NCBI GenBank assembly: GCA_029747015.1
Contig: JAKOGI010000833.1
Coordinates: 202,501 to 266,500 of the forward strand
DNA length: 64,000 bases
Source: Carnegiea gigantea
Taxonomy: Eukaryota; Streptophyta; Magnoliopsida; Caryophyllales; Cactaceae
Direction of reading: 5' to 3'
Made by a program: the position numbers and the translations under genes
The notes under the pieces: generated by a model
Databases searched by the model: none
Seen by the model: the letters and a program-made list of their open reading frames with translations, nothing else
Told to the model about the DNA's origin: nothing
Shown: one piece after another, positions 22,296 to 33,919 of the stretch
Numbering within the stretch: the stretch's first letter is position 1
Layout of the letters: every line of letters starts with the position of its first letter

Positions 22296-23921
22296 TATAA
22301 CGCCCTCAATTATTTTAATCTAATCATTTATTATTTTAAGTGCAGCAGAAGTCTTAATGATTGGAGGCATTAGTGCTGTCCTAAAATAGACAAGGCTTTA
22401 TTGAAGATACGCATCTACTCTAAACTACTTGTGCATTACTAAGCCTACCAAAATCAGGAATAAGGAAATTGCATTCATAAAACTATTTAGTTTAGAATAA
22501 AATTACAACTTAATTAGGGAAACCCTACGTTAAGTAAATTTGACCAAAAGATCATACAGGCGACATGTCTTCTCAATAACTTCTAAGCCTTGTTCTAGTA
22601 TGGACATCATTGTTAGCATCTATATAGCAAGCCATCAGCAAAAGTACCAAAACCCTGTTCTAGTTCTTACTACCCTCTAGCCTGCTAGGAGGGGGTTATT
22701 CAATGATCCATTACCTAAAACAGAAAACATTTTGATCATTGAGCTAAAGCCCAATGTGTATATCTGTATGCTATAAAATAAACTTCATATTCAACTTAGT
22801 TGGGCTCCCACATTTCAATTCATTTTAGTTCAAAAATAGAAACGAGAGATTAGAATATGAGTGAAATTGTTTTGCTAGTTATTTGGAACCCTATGAGTGA
22901 TCATTGAGATAGGTGTACACCTCCTAGGCTACTTGGAAAGCGTAAGCTCAAACTGTATGAGTAAACTGAGTAGCGTAAGCTCTGATGTTTGATAACTAAT
23001 GTTACCCACTTAATTAGGTGACAAACATTGTTTGAAACTAATTCATTACGTGAATAAAATATGAAATTTATATAATGTGGGAAACATTTGAGTGCTCAAA
23101 GAGCACAGGTAGTAAACATACCTGAGTTCTTAAAATCTATCCCCCTTTTATAAAGGTGTTTGCTTACGGCCTGAAACAAAGGAAATGACCTCGCTTCTAC
23201 TCCAAATGTATAGTTCGATGGTTAGTATAGTTTTAGATGGTGTTATTAAAATTTTTAAGCTTAATAAGCAATTCAGAATTCCTTTGGTTCTTCTTTTATT
23301 TATTGATACACTCATTATTACTTATTTAGATACAAATTGATTTTATCTCCCCTTTTGTTTTATTCTTTCTTTTAATATTATTGTTGCCCTCGTCATTCAT
23401 GGTATTAATGTTATCGTTGTTATATAATATTGTTCACCTCAATATTATTAATATCAACATTATTATCAGTATTGTTATTATGAATATTACTATTATTGTT
23501 ACCCTTATTATCATTACCATAGCATCGTTGCTATTGTTAGGGTTATTATTGTTGTTATTATTTTACTTCCATTGTTATTACAGTTGTTATTAGGAGTAAT
23601 ATAGCTGTTGTTGTTATTATTATTATTATTATTGGTTCATCCATAATAAAGTTTAGATTAGCTAGCTCAATTTGCGATTTCAGTTTTTTTTATGCCAAGT
23701 GCATGCTTTTGGGTCCAAACCAAAAAATATTAATTTCTCTAACCTTCAAATAAACATTGATTCCCATTGGTTTTATTTGAACTATTTGTGTTGCATCATT
23801 CTCAACTAACTTAAAGATAAATCAATTTTTTTCGTTTATTTTTTGAGTCCCGAAGCCTTTAAATAATTTATTAACACTAATCAACCCATTAATCTCATTA
23901 CTAAAATCCATCTACAATAAT
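22296..23921 (-). mobile_element. LTR D, 3' part (split by copia insertion)
   Basis: Homologous in order to LTRs B and C. Plus-strand landmarks are TATAACGCCCTCAATT (TG decayed to TA), 'aatgattggaggcatta', a 'caatgatccattacctaaaac' block (22701-22720), a 'aggtgtacacctcc' block, and 'aaacatacctgag' (23115-23126). It is interrupted at 23921 by the copia element and resumes at 49757. A T/A/G low-complexity stretch (23380-23632) of TTA/TTG triplets creates an open frame without meaning. Confidence 0.85.
23380..23640. repeat. Low-complexity (TTA/TTG/TTC) stretch
   Basis: Irregular runs of ATT, GTT and TTA triplets inside LTR D. The 70-codon frame here is an artefact of composition. Confidence 0.8.
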
Positions 23922-24263
23922 TAAAGAAATTAATATAACAAATTAAGCGTAAACGAATTTACCTTAATCTTATAGCGAAACACGATAGAACCTTACCTTT
24001 GAATCACTGGTCGAGGAAGGAACTCACAATTCGAAGAACCTTCACGATCCCACAGCCTTAGAGCCCTAAGGTTTTGTGCAAAAAACTCACTTTAGACAAC
24101 CCTCAATGTTTCTCTTATGTATGTATGTTTTCTCTTAGATTGGTCCGCTTTTATATTAGATAGACAGTCGAGGAACTAGGGTTTTTAATGTGGCTTAAGC
24201 CATCGACATATTATGCTTATTAGGCTTGCACCCCTTATAGGTGTATTATGCCCTAAGTTCGAC
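23922..24263 (-). repeat. 3' LTR of nested copia element
   Basis: Matches 49387-49751 along its whole length (shared strings include 'aggaactcacaatt', 'aaccctcaatgttt', 'gaggaactagggttt', 'acatattatgctta'). Its TG end has decayed to TA at 23922. Next to it at 24264-24285 is a purine-rich tract on the minus strand. Confidence 0.85.
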
Positions 24264-26879
24264 TTATTTTTTTCTTATTCCTGCACAATATTCATACTGG
24301 GCAAATTGGCTGTGCAACCAGAATACTTGTGAGAGATCTGTGCTATACATCTGTGAGGAATATATAGCCTCTTATTAAGAACTGTGCATGAGTATTTGGA
24401 AGTATACATGTAACACCCCCAACCTCTAGGGTCAGGAAGTATTACATTTTCTTAACTTCTTATGCAAATTTCTGGGGAGAAACGGATAGAGTTTCCCCTA
24501 AAAACTGACCGTTTTCAGGCTAAAAGCCCTACAATAAGTCCCTGTAATCAACGGAAGTGCAAAACATTAAAAGAAACTCAACGGCCACACGTCGGAGTTC
24601 ATAACTCAATGAGCCACCCGCTCGGAGTACACCAAACAGAGTAGTTCATTAATAAAGGAAAAGCGAAAGATACAACTCAACGGTTCACACAATCGGAGTA
24701 TTGGGGTTTACATCCCAAAACATAACTAACTTTAATCAAGAAGACATATAACTATTTAGATGGTTGGCTCATACGGCCATACAGAGCAACCTTTATACCA
24801 TATGCATTACATGAACTAGAACAATTGTTTACAAACATTTATAAACAAAGAATACTATACATGACTTTATTAAGAATGTAAGTAGGCACACATGATTCTT
24901 TTTTAATCAAGGGTAAACTTCAACTCTACATAAGAGGCTTGACTCTCACCTGTCACAAAGAAGACTTGGGGAAAAGGGGAAAGAATAGTGGGATGAGCAA
25001 CCACACGCTCAGTGAGTGTCCCCCAACCCCCTTAAAACCAAAACTATTGCAGGCAGTAATATCTTTAATAGTCACATATCACGTATTCATACTTTACTAT
25101 CATATTAGGCGTCCATAAAACCCTTATGGAAGGATCACTGAACATAAACTTCATCTTAACCACTCAAACATATTTCTAGGTCCCTCAATGACTAAGTTTC
25201 TTTAATGACAAGCAGTTAAGCACATAAGCAAGTATCGAGGGTTAAGCATAGGGATCTTTCTTTTTATAACATAACTTCTTAGCATTCCATTTAAACTACA
25301 CATGAACCATCATTCCTATGATGTGCACATAAGGTTATCTCTTTTCATAATCACACTTTTCTTGGCATTTCATTCATATAATATACATAAGGCACACATA
25401 AACGCGTATCAAGCATTTATATATTATTGATCATCATATTAAGCTACATGACACCCTCGTAGGCTATTCACATATCAACGTTCATTCTTTTAGGAGAGAT
25501 GCCTTCGTTCATGGAACTTTTAACATGCTATAACTTTCTTTCTCAATTCATGCACTTTGAATTAGACAGGTTTGATATGGATAAGGATAAGGCCACATGA
25601 TATTAGAATCCACATTCAACCATGCTTAAGAATCATTCCGTAAAGCACCCATTGAAAACTTTCTTTCTTTCATTGAAAACTTTCTTTCATTGAAAACATT
25701 CTTCTCGACCTCTTGAGGCTCTTGATCTTTTAAAAGAGGCTTCATTTCGTATTGGTCGTACAACGACCCTTATAAGCTTTTCATACTTCATTCCATATGG
25801 CCTCTTAAGGCCTATAAAAAGAACTTCCTTTCCTTTTTAATCATTTAAAATGGCAAAGGCCAATTGCTTTTCTTAACTTAGTACGAAAATACTTCTGGTA
25901 TAAGATCATTTAGGTGCTGATTGGGTGAGATCTATTCTCAACCCCATAGTGAGACCTATCGCTCACACTTAAGCTCTAACTCCCGAGATGACTACATCTA
26001 ACGTATCGAACCATTACATCAACCCTCGTCAGGGCCTCTAGGGTTTCCGAACCTTCCCCTAGGTTAACATCGTTCATTTCATATTGTCCAAAGCACATTA
26101 TCTTAGCCACTTTAAAGCGTATGGGCCATAAGGGCTAATAATTTTGTTGTGCCTTTTGGTAAAATTATTTAACATGCAACTCACACCATTTCCAAAACAT
26201 TTTAGGGATTCCTCTCAAACATTGTTTGAGTAGCTAAAGTAGGCCATTGCTCGCTACTGGACATGGCTATTATTCATTTAAAACACGTGAACAGTCCTTT
26301 GCCAAAACATCACATTTACACACACATGTTACATCTTAAATATACAAGGAAAGGGGATACACATATCACATTTAAACACTTCGTAATCATTTCAACACAA
26401 TGAGCCACACATGGCCTCGCAATCCACACGATTGCGGTCAATTCACAACCCGAACTCCCTCCTCACAGGCACCGTACCACAAGGACCTCGAACCACTCAT
26501 AGTTCTTCCTCAAACCATCCAACTACCATCTCGGTTTTATATTTTACTAATCTTATCATATTCTCAAGCTAGCTTAAAAGGAGATAGGGTTTAGGTACTC
26601 ACCTGGTAAGCATCACCACTCTCAGCAGTGGGTTGTAGCAAGCATACGAACGTATACGCATCATTATAATCACATATAAACCATAACATCTCATTTAACA
26701 ATTAGCAGGCCATTACGGGGTAGCTAAGCATACAAGCATACGAACACATATGTACCATCATATTCATGTATAAACCATAGCACTTTATCTAGCAAGTCAA
26801 ACACGATTGGGTTTTAAACATTTATTATTTATTTTGGAATTAGTGAGCCGTTATGGGGTAGTTAAGCGCATAAGTGACC

Positions 26880-27640
26880 ATAGAGTGGCTAAACATTCAT
26901 ATATGTCGATTTTAAACTCGTACGATGCAATTCGAAGTTCACAAATGGTCATGGAGTGACTAAACATTCATATGCATTGATTTTACACACGTACGATTCA
27001 GTTCGAAGTTAGTTTCTAGGCATGATTCGACTGAAAGCTTTAAGTTTGAATTATCTAGTTAAGTTTGAACCTCAGCTAAACTTTTATTGATTCATTTCGA
27101 TGTTAAACATATATTGATTCGAATCGAAGCTAAGCATACACAATTCATTTCGAATTAATATTTCAGGCATAATTTACATATATTGATTCGAATCGAAGGT
27201 AAGCATAGATAATTCATTTCGAATTAATATTTCAGGCATAAACTACGTCAATTAATTCGAATTGAAGCTAAACATATATAAACCACTTCGAATTAACATT
27301 TCAGGTATAATTTACGTCAATTGATTCGAATGGAAGCTAAACATATGTAAATCACTTCGAATTAAATCTTCAGGCATGAGTTAACTAAATAGATTTGAAT
27401 CAAAGCTAAACAGGCATAATTCACTTCGAATTAAATCTTCAGGCATGAATTAACTAAATTCACTTGAATCGATTCTAAACATATATAATCCATTTCGAAC
27501 TAACTTTTCAAGCATGTATGAACTTAACATATTCGAATCGATTCTAAACATATATAATCTATTTCGAACTTACTTTTCAAGCATGTATAAACTTAACATA
27601 TTCGAATCGATTCTAAACATGCATGGCTTCTCATCACATA
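26880..27640 (-). repeat. Tandem sub-repeats of solo LTR F
   Basis: About ten degenerate units of 60-70 bases with a core like 'ttcgaatcgattctaaacatatataa'. The two best-matched units, at 27492 and 27561, have a period of 69. Confidence 0.8.
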
Positions 27641-28109
27641 ATCCATGAAATTAACTAAACCTAAGCTGACATAAATCATCGTTTAGGTTAAAATGTTTCG
27701 AAATTAATACTAATTTAGGAGGCGAGGAACACCCACCTGAAATTGCTTAATTTCCCACTTAATTGGCAGCAACTCACGCCCTAATCCGCCTGAACTCGAA
27801 CCCCAGCTCAGCTAGTCACTAAACCCGAAGCTCTAGCTTCGACTGAGTGGCGATTGTGGCTGATTTGGGCCGGAATTTGACTCCCAATTTATAGAGGAGG
27901 TCATAAGGGGTGTGGGTTGCTGGATTCCGGCACATGGCTGGTGGTTTACGGGCGGTAGACGCGTGGATTTCTGGCTATTTTGGGTCGTGCGAGGCGGAGG
28001 GCGACGGGCGGTGGTGGTTTGCGGTGATTATCGTGGGCTGAGGGGACTAGGCGTCCCTCTCTCTCGCCGGCAGCAGGTGGCGGTCGGCGGTGACGCCAGA
28101 CGGCGACCG

Positions 28110-28190
28110 TGGTCCCAGAGAGAGAGAGCGAGCAAGCTTGGGGGAGAGAGAGAGAGAGGGCGAGCGAGTAGAGAGAGAGAGAGAGAGGGG
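28110..28190 (+). repeat. (GA)n-rich tract
   Basis: Several AGAGAGAG runs in the GC-rich block of LTR F. Confidence 0.8.
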
Positions 28191-28612
28191 TGTCGGGGGT
28201 CTCGGGCCTCAGGCACCTGATTTCCCCCCTTTTTCTAATTTCCTTTTTTTTTTTTGGTCCTCAATTAACACAGTTCAGTTAGGTTCTGGTCTCAAACTCG
28301 TTAACGGTTAGACTAAACTCGAGCTGAAACGACCTACAACTACCAATTCAATTTAAACTTTGGGAATTGACTAAGTAAAATGAAAACGATTTTAAGAAAA
28401 ACTCGGGCTAGCATCGATTCAATAAATTTATAAATAAGTAACGTCAATAATAACATAAATCATATAGTCGTTCTTTTTAATGAAATTAATCGTTAAAAAC
28501 TGACGCAATTGACTCAATACTCTTATTGAAAAATAATTCAAACGCAGATTTGTAAATTCAGCAACTAAACAAGTTAGTAGTAGTAGACTGAAGGTGCGGC
28601 CCTTACAATATA

Positions 28613-29559
28613 AGTACCCTAAATCATTTTAATCTCATTAAGATGTCTCACATTCATCTCATCAAACCATCATATTTCATATTCACAATTGTAACCTATA
28701 TGTCATAACTGGTGCACCGATGAATAGAAAATAATGAGATTTCATGAATGATCTTCTCCTTCTATGAGACTCTCAACCAAATCCAACTCGCTTGCCTTGA
28801 TAAGTCCTGACAGATTGAATCACTCCTGATCCTTTGGCAACACATTAAGATAATGAACATTGAGTCGAGTCTCAAGCCACTGATTGAAGTCCTGAGGGTA
28901 CAAATATAAGGCTATAACCTTATGGGCCTCATCACACAAATATAAATAGAGATCTAACTTATATTAACATGATTAGTCATCTCTTGCACATATGGTATGA
29001 AACATTTGTCATAACATTCTCTCCTTTCCCATAAAGCATATGTCTTTCTAGTTCTTCAACCAAAATATTGTATGGATGATATTTGGACACCTTCTTATGC
29101 AAATGAGTTTCTAAATCTACTCATTAACTTGAACTCGTATCTAGCATCTTTGAGGTAGACTAGGTAAAGTTCCTTTTATCCATATGTTGTAATGACCTTC
29201 TGTCATTGTAAGGCAACATTCATAATTTTCAGTAAATAGGTTCTCATAATTATCCTTCTGATAACACTACTTAAATCTTGTCTCATCTCCCATTGATAAT
29301 CTAATTAATGGAGGCGGCTACCCGGGTGAGAGGGCTAACCTCAAGTCTACTCAATATACTTTTCACATTCTAGAATGCACACAAGCATCCATGAAAAAGG
29401 ATACATATTCAAACATTCTAATAATAAGTGTATGCAAAACAACTTATTTGAATTTCACAATATCAGACAATCACTTTGTGAACATTGGAAAAACAATTGG
29501 TGAACAACATGCCAGGGCATAGTTGTCATCTACAAAGATTAAGAAGCTTTTATGTGCTT
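28613..29559 (-). other. Copia 3' portion, no domain recognised
   Basis: Degenerate DNA between the RNase H remnant and LTR F, with no readable domain. It is expected to be the end of pol and the 3' untranslated region of the copia element. Confidence 0.4.
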
Positions 29560-30450
29560 AACAAGCACATCCCTTTACCAGGACTAGCTCAATAGCTCTA
29601 GAACCATTTCCCTCGTTGGAAAATACTTTACCTTCACTATCTTTGTGTGCCACCATGTTATTCACAAAATTGAACCTATGTCCAATCCGTTTGGTCTTAT
29701 GACAATACTGAAGGTTCTTAGCATGTGTAATCACAACTTGTCTCAGTAAACCATTACTAGATAGTACTATTTAGTCCACCAACCAAATAATCGTAGTACC
29801 TCTTCAACCAAAGAGACTCTTGCGCTTTTAAGGAGAGTTATAAGTTCATCTTATAATAAGGCAACATATCACTGATTCTTGCTAATTTAGAACCATTACT
29901 AAGCAGGAAGACATATCTAGAGGTTCATTTCTCATCTAAACCTACCACAGTCAAGACTATTGCACCCTTTTTAATGCAATTTATTGCCTATGTACCAAAA
30001 GAGCATGACTTAGCTGTCTATTCCTATGCTAGTTTTAGGTCCAGTTGATATCTATTTAAAGAGACCAATTCTAATATGCACCATATCATGCATTAGACTT
30101 CTAGCCACACCTCAAGATTTTTCTGATTAGTCCTTTTTTAATAGAGTGTGGACACATTTTATTGTAAAAGACCTCACCTTTGTTGAAGTGAGTACTAATA
30201 GGATCATAGTTGTGCGTATTGGTTTATTCAAAGACCTACAGATGTCATTCTTTTTGGGAAAAAGAATAACCTCTTTGAATATTCTCTCAAAAACTTTATT
30301 TTAAGAGCATATTAATTATCTCGAAGTTAGATGATGACAAGGACTTTTGCTTTACTTAGTAACTCTAAACCAATTCTAGCCATTAGTAAGCCATCCACAT
30401 ATAATGGCTTAACTACAAAATTACTTGTCGACCTTTTGGTATCAATTATA
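29560..30450 (-). pseudogene. Copia reverse transcriptase / RNase H, broken
   Basis: Minus-strand pieces in order: LYVDGLLMA near 30400 (the copia YVDDMLI catalytic box, second Asp replaced by Gly), TSRYVFLLSNGS near 29920 (RNase H 'KSTTGYVF.L..G'), ESLWLKRYY near 29800 ('KExIWLxxL'), and VVITHAKNLQYCHKTKRIGHRFNFV at about 29740-29665, given here as ITHAKNLQYCHKTKRI ('AIxLAKNPxxHxRTKHI'). Stops and frame changes interrupt all of them. Reading direction and order fit the copia element that contains it. Upstream of 30450 to the CACTA end the sequence is too decayed to read. Confidence 0.7.
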
Positions 30451-30961
30451 GTGTTACCACTATAAATAACCACATAGTAAAAATAGTAGTATACCAATCC
30501 GTTGAAACGGCTTTAAGGTCACATTTGACCTCACACGTCCACAAACCTCATTTTTGTGATCCTTTTTAATGGAATGTCACTTAAGCTCCTTTGAGATTGG
30601 TATTTGCACACCTATATGATATGGATGTAGGTCCAAACTAGCGATAATAGCTCGAGAGAGGTGAAATTAGGATAAAGAACACAATAAGAGGGAAAAACTC
30701 TTTGTAGTTGATCCTATCCTATTGTGTGTATAGGTTGAGCATAATGCCAATTGTGCCATTAGTCTTATAATTTAATAATCGATATGTTCTCAAATAAATT
30801 TGTTTACTAAAAGGTCAACCAACTATTCACCTTCATTTACTCTATTTTATTTTCATTACCTTAGTCCACTTGTCCATAGAAGGGTCGGAAAGGGCATTGT
30901 CACTTATTTCCATTCTGTAAGAAGCCTAATAAAGTTTCATGTAACCTCATTGCCCGAACGG

Positions 30962-31620
30962 CACTATAAGAAAATTTGTTTTCTGTAACAGTAACGGTCG
31001 TTGCTATAAATACAATGTTGTTGCAAATAATAGTATTGGCAACGATAGATGTCGTTGCAGGGTCGTTGCTGGTCAAGGCATAGCAAAAGTTAAAGGTAAC
31101 AACTACCGTCGTTGCAATAGCTCCTCTTAGTACAACGACCTTTGTCGTCACCATACATATGTCGTTGCCAAATAAGGAAATGTTTAAGTGTAAATTGTTG
31201 GTGCTTTTCGTAACCATATAGATCGTTACGAAATATGCGGTAGGTAATTAGCAACTATCCTGTCGTTGCAGGAGCGTATAATTGTGGCAACAATTTTGTC
31301 GTTGCAAAATGTACTTTTAATCATTAACAACCACTATGTCGTTGTACAAGTTTACAACTATGGCAACAATTTTATTGTTGCAAAATGTATTTTAATTCAT
31401 TAGCAACCACCATGTCGTTGCAGAAGTTTATAATTGTGGCAACAATTTTTGTCGTTCCCGAATGTAGATTAAATCATTAGCAACCACCTTATTGCAAAAG
31501 CCTATCGTTTTGGCGACAATTGAATCGTTGTAAGTGATATTATGAATGCTTCGCAATTGTTTTGCCTGTTGCACCATCTTTTTGCTGTCGCAGAACTTAT
31601 TTTCACAACAAAACGTTCTT
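30962..31620. repeat. CACTA left terminus with subterminal repeats
   Basis: After the terminal inverted repeat, about 15 variants of (T)GTCGTTGC(AAAA) recur in both orientations (for example near 31035, 31110, 31262, 31295, 31340, 31412). In En/Spm such motifs are bound by the element's own DNA-binding protein. Open frames here are by-products of the repeat. Confidence 0.85.
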
Positions 31621-33580
31621 TGCAAACAATACAACTATATATATTTACGCTGTGTAACATGAACCTATATAAATCCATATTGCGCTTTGCTTACAAACCA
31701 TAAATCCAAAGTATATCACATTCATCATAATAGTAATATCTGAAAAGTACATCAGTTCTAAATTTTCAACAAAAGAATCGTATGATTGACAAATACTACT
31801 TTCAATAGAAATAAAAAATTAACAATTGATTTTGTGTCAATGCTAACATCATGGCCTAATGAAAATATTGACGGAAATCGTTCTTTAAACCTTCTCTAAT
31901 CTGACCTGTAATCCAGCAACCTGCAAATGTGTATATATATATATATATATAACAAGGTAAATTATTTTAGAATATGTATTTTCTGAGACTGAAAAAACCA
32001 TTGAAACGCAAGGCTGACTTCAATAAAAGGGGGGGGAGGGAATATAAATACACTATTACATTAATAAAAGATAACAACACTTAAACTTAATTTGTCATCT
32101 ATTACTATACATAATAGCAAATTAATCGACATTGCAAACGTTTTGCACCATTCAGTTCATACCAGCATAAAGATAACAACACTAAAACATTATTAGGCGG
32201 CAAGTCATTAATTATATCTAAGGTGTGGTATGTGTATGCTAATGGATATATATATACAATGATCATGGCCGTGAATCAGGCAAGGAAAAAGAAATATACA
32301 ACACTTTGTCATTAATTTTGTAGTTGTGACTTTTTCTAGATACTATTCTAAAAGCCTGTGTAAGTGAAGTTGATGTGGGATCGCTGGAGATAGTTGAGTA
32401 TAAATGTATGAAGATGGCAGAGAGGGTGGGTAGTTTAGTCCTGGCTATTGAATGTCAAATTATTAGCTATTTAAGTTTGTTTCTCCCTACTCAAGCACAA
32501 ACAGTATGGAGGCCTGAAAACTTAGAAGATCCTTCTTGGCATATGCTGTGAGGTTTTGACTGTCATTTGTACTCAATGTGAGCTATTCTGTCTAGCCTTG
32601 AGGGGAAAAAGGGTTTGGTGGGAGGTGAGATGTATGAAGTTCTATGCATATATAATCGGTAGTTTTATTTTTTACAAAATGGGGAGAGGAATAAGTATAG
32701 TATTTCCTATCTCCATTTTCCTTTTAATGTAGGGTGCAGTATTGTGTGAGGCTCAAAGGGATTGCTTCACCTTGAAGATGCGAGGTTAACACTGGAGTCT
32801 TACGTCAGTAGTGTTGTGCTAAGCAGCTGAGGAGAGACATAAGCTTTTACTACAAAGAGACACCTAACCTTTCGGCTCACAACAAACATGATATACCATT
32901 ATACTGTCCTTCTAAACACAGCTCAAACGAAGAGACCAATGAAGCTTTAGCAAGCCAATCAATTGGTAATTGGCCAAAAGCTTTTAAGCTTGAATAAGGG
33001 GCCCAAAATTGTTCTGTTTCCTAGTTACAGTTATATTGTAATCCAACCTTGGACATTATCTCAAATTAGAGTATATAAGTAGAACTAATCCCAAGCTTCC
33101 AGCCTTCACTAGCTACAGAATGCCTCAGTGGTAGAGCTGCTAGCTGTCATCTCTGGACTGCTGTCATCTCATGCTTTCAAAGGCCTAGAAACTATTGTTG
33201 TAACTAAAAACCAATAAATAACCTGTCTGCTACACAGGGCTGCGAGCTGGCATGATTCAGTTATGGTATTTTGAAATAGAAATTAATTCATTTTCATGGT
33301 TACAGTCTCCAGCAACTAGCTTTAAATTTTTCTTATATAGCTGATACGGATAGCATGCCTTCTTCCCTCAAAATTTAGACAACTTTGAGCCCTTTTGGCT
33401 TGCTTGGTAAAATGTGCTGTAGTTGAAGCTAGTGTCATATTGGTACAGAGAGGATTTTCTCGCTTTACTGTTGTTATATGATGATGTGAGGCACACATGA
33501 TATTTAGGACAGCAATACATAATTTAGGTATAGCATTGTAGATTACGTCCAATTTTGTATGCACTCATAAGCGCTAGAAT
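31621..33580. other. CACTA 3' non-coding region
   Basis: No gene seen. It contains a (TA)n run near 31932-31951 and a G run near 32029. The function is unknown; it may be filler between the second gene and the left terminus. Confidence 0.5.
31932..31951. repeat. (TA)n microsatellite
   Basis: About ten TA units within CACTA non-coding DNA. Confidence 0.85.
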
Positions 33581-33587
33581 GGAGATT

Positions 33588-33910
33588 GAGAATGGAACTA
33601 TGGCTATATAAGCACATTCAAATAACACATAGCACATAGATATGGCGTGATCGGGGCTCGATATGGCCCGTGGCTTGACATGGCCACCAACACAATACCA
33701 ACAATCCTCAAATAGATCACCTCTAAAAAAAATCTAGCCTAAATTACTACTGAGAATGGAACTATGACTACATAAGCACATTCAAATAACACATAGCACA
33801 TAGATATGGGGTGATCGGGGCTCGACATGGCCCGTGGCTTGACATGGCCACCAACACAATACCAACAATCCTCAAAGAGATCACCCCTAAAAGAAAATCT
33901 AGCTTAATTT
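33588..33910. repeat. 164-base tandem duplication in the CACTA element
   Basis: Two adjacent copies start at 33588 and 33752 with GAGAATGGAACTATG. They share 'agcacattcaaataacacat' and a palindrome-like 'gacatggcccgtggcttgacatggcc' block. Few substitutions separate them. Confidence 0.9.
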
Positions 33911-33919
33911 AATACTAAG

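Larger units (their letters stand above)
24409..28607 (-). mobile_element. Solo LTR F (long, Ty3/gypsy type)
   Basis: On the minus strand it runs from TGTAAGGGCCGCACC (28607) to GGGGGTGTTACA (24409), 4199 bases, with no internal region. Flanks are ATACA (24404-24408) and ATATA (28608-28612), a 5-base duplication with one C/T change. It has the same parts as 1-2576 and the A LTR: a GC-rich, GAGA-rich block (27900-28230), TTCGAA-rich sub-repeats (26880-27640), a CCAG/GTGAGT donor-like site near 26602, a 'gctcagtgagtg' box near 25008, an acceptor-like GTGACAG near 24950, and the 'cccgctcggagtac' region. Open frames at 27912-28311 are products of GC content and GA repeats. It sits between the copia pol end and the copia 3' LTR. 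Confidence 0.85.

Noticed and set aside
27912..28311. Overlapping frames with Arg/Glu repeats
   Set aside because: Products of GA repeats and GC content in solo LTR F.
30900..31217. 105-codon minus-strand frame
   Set aside because: Arises from the CACTA subterminal repeats and spans the element border.
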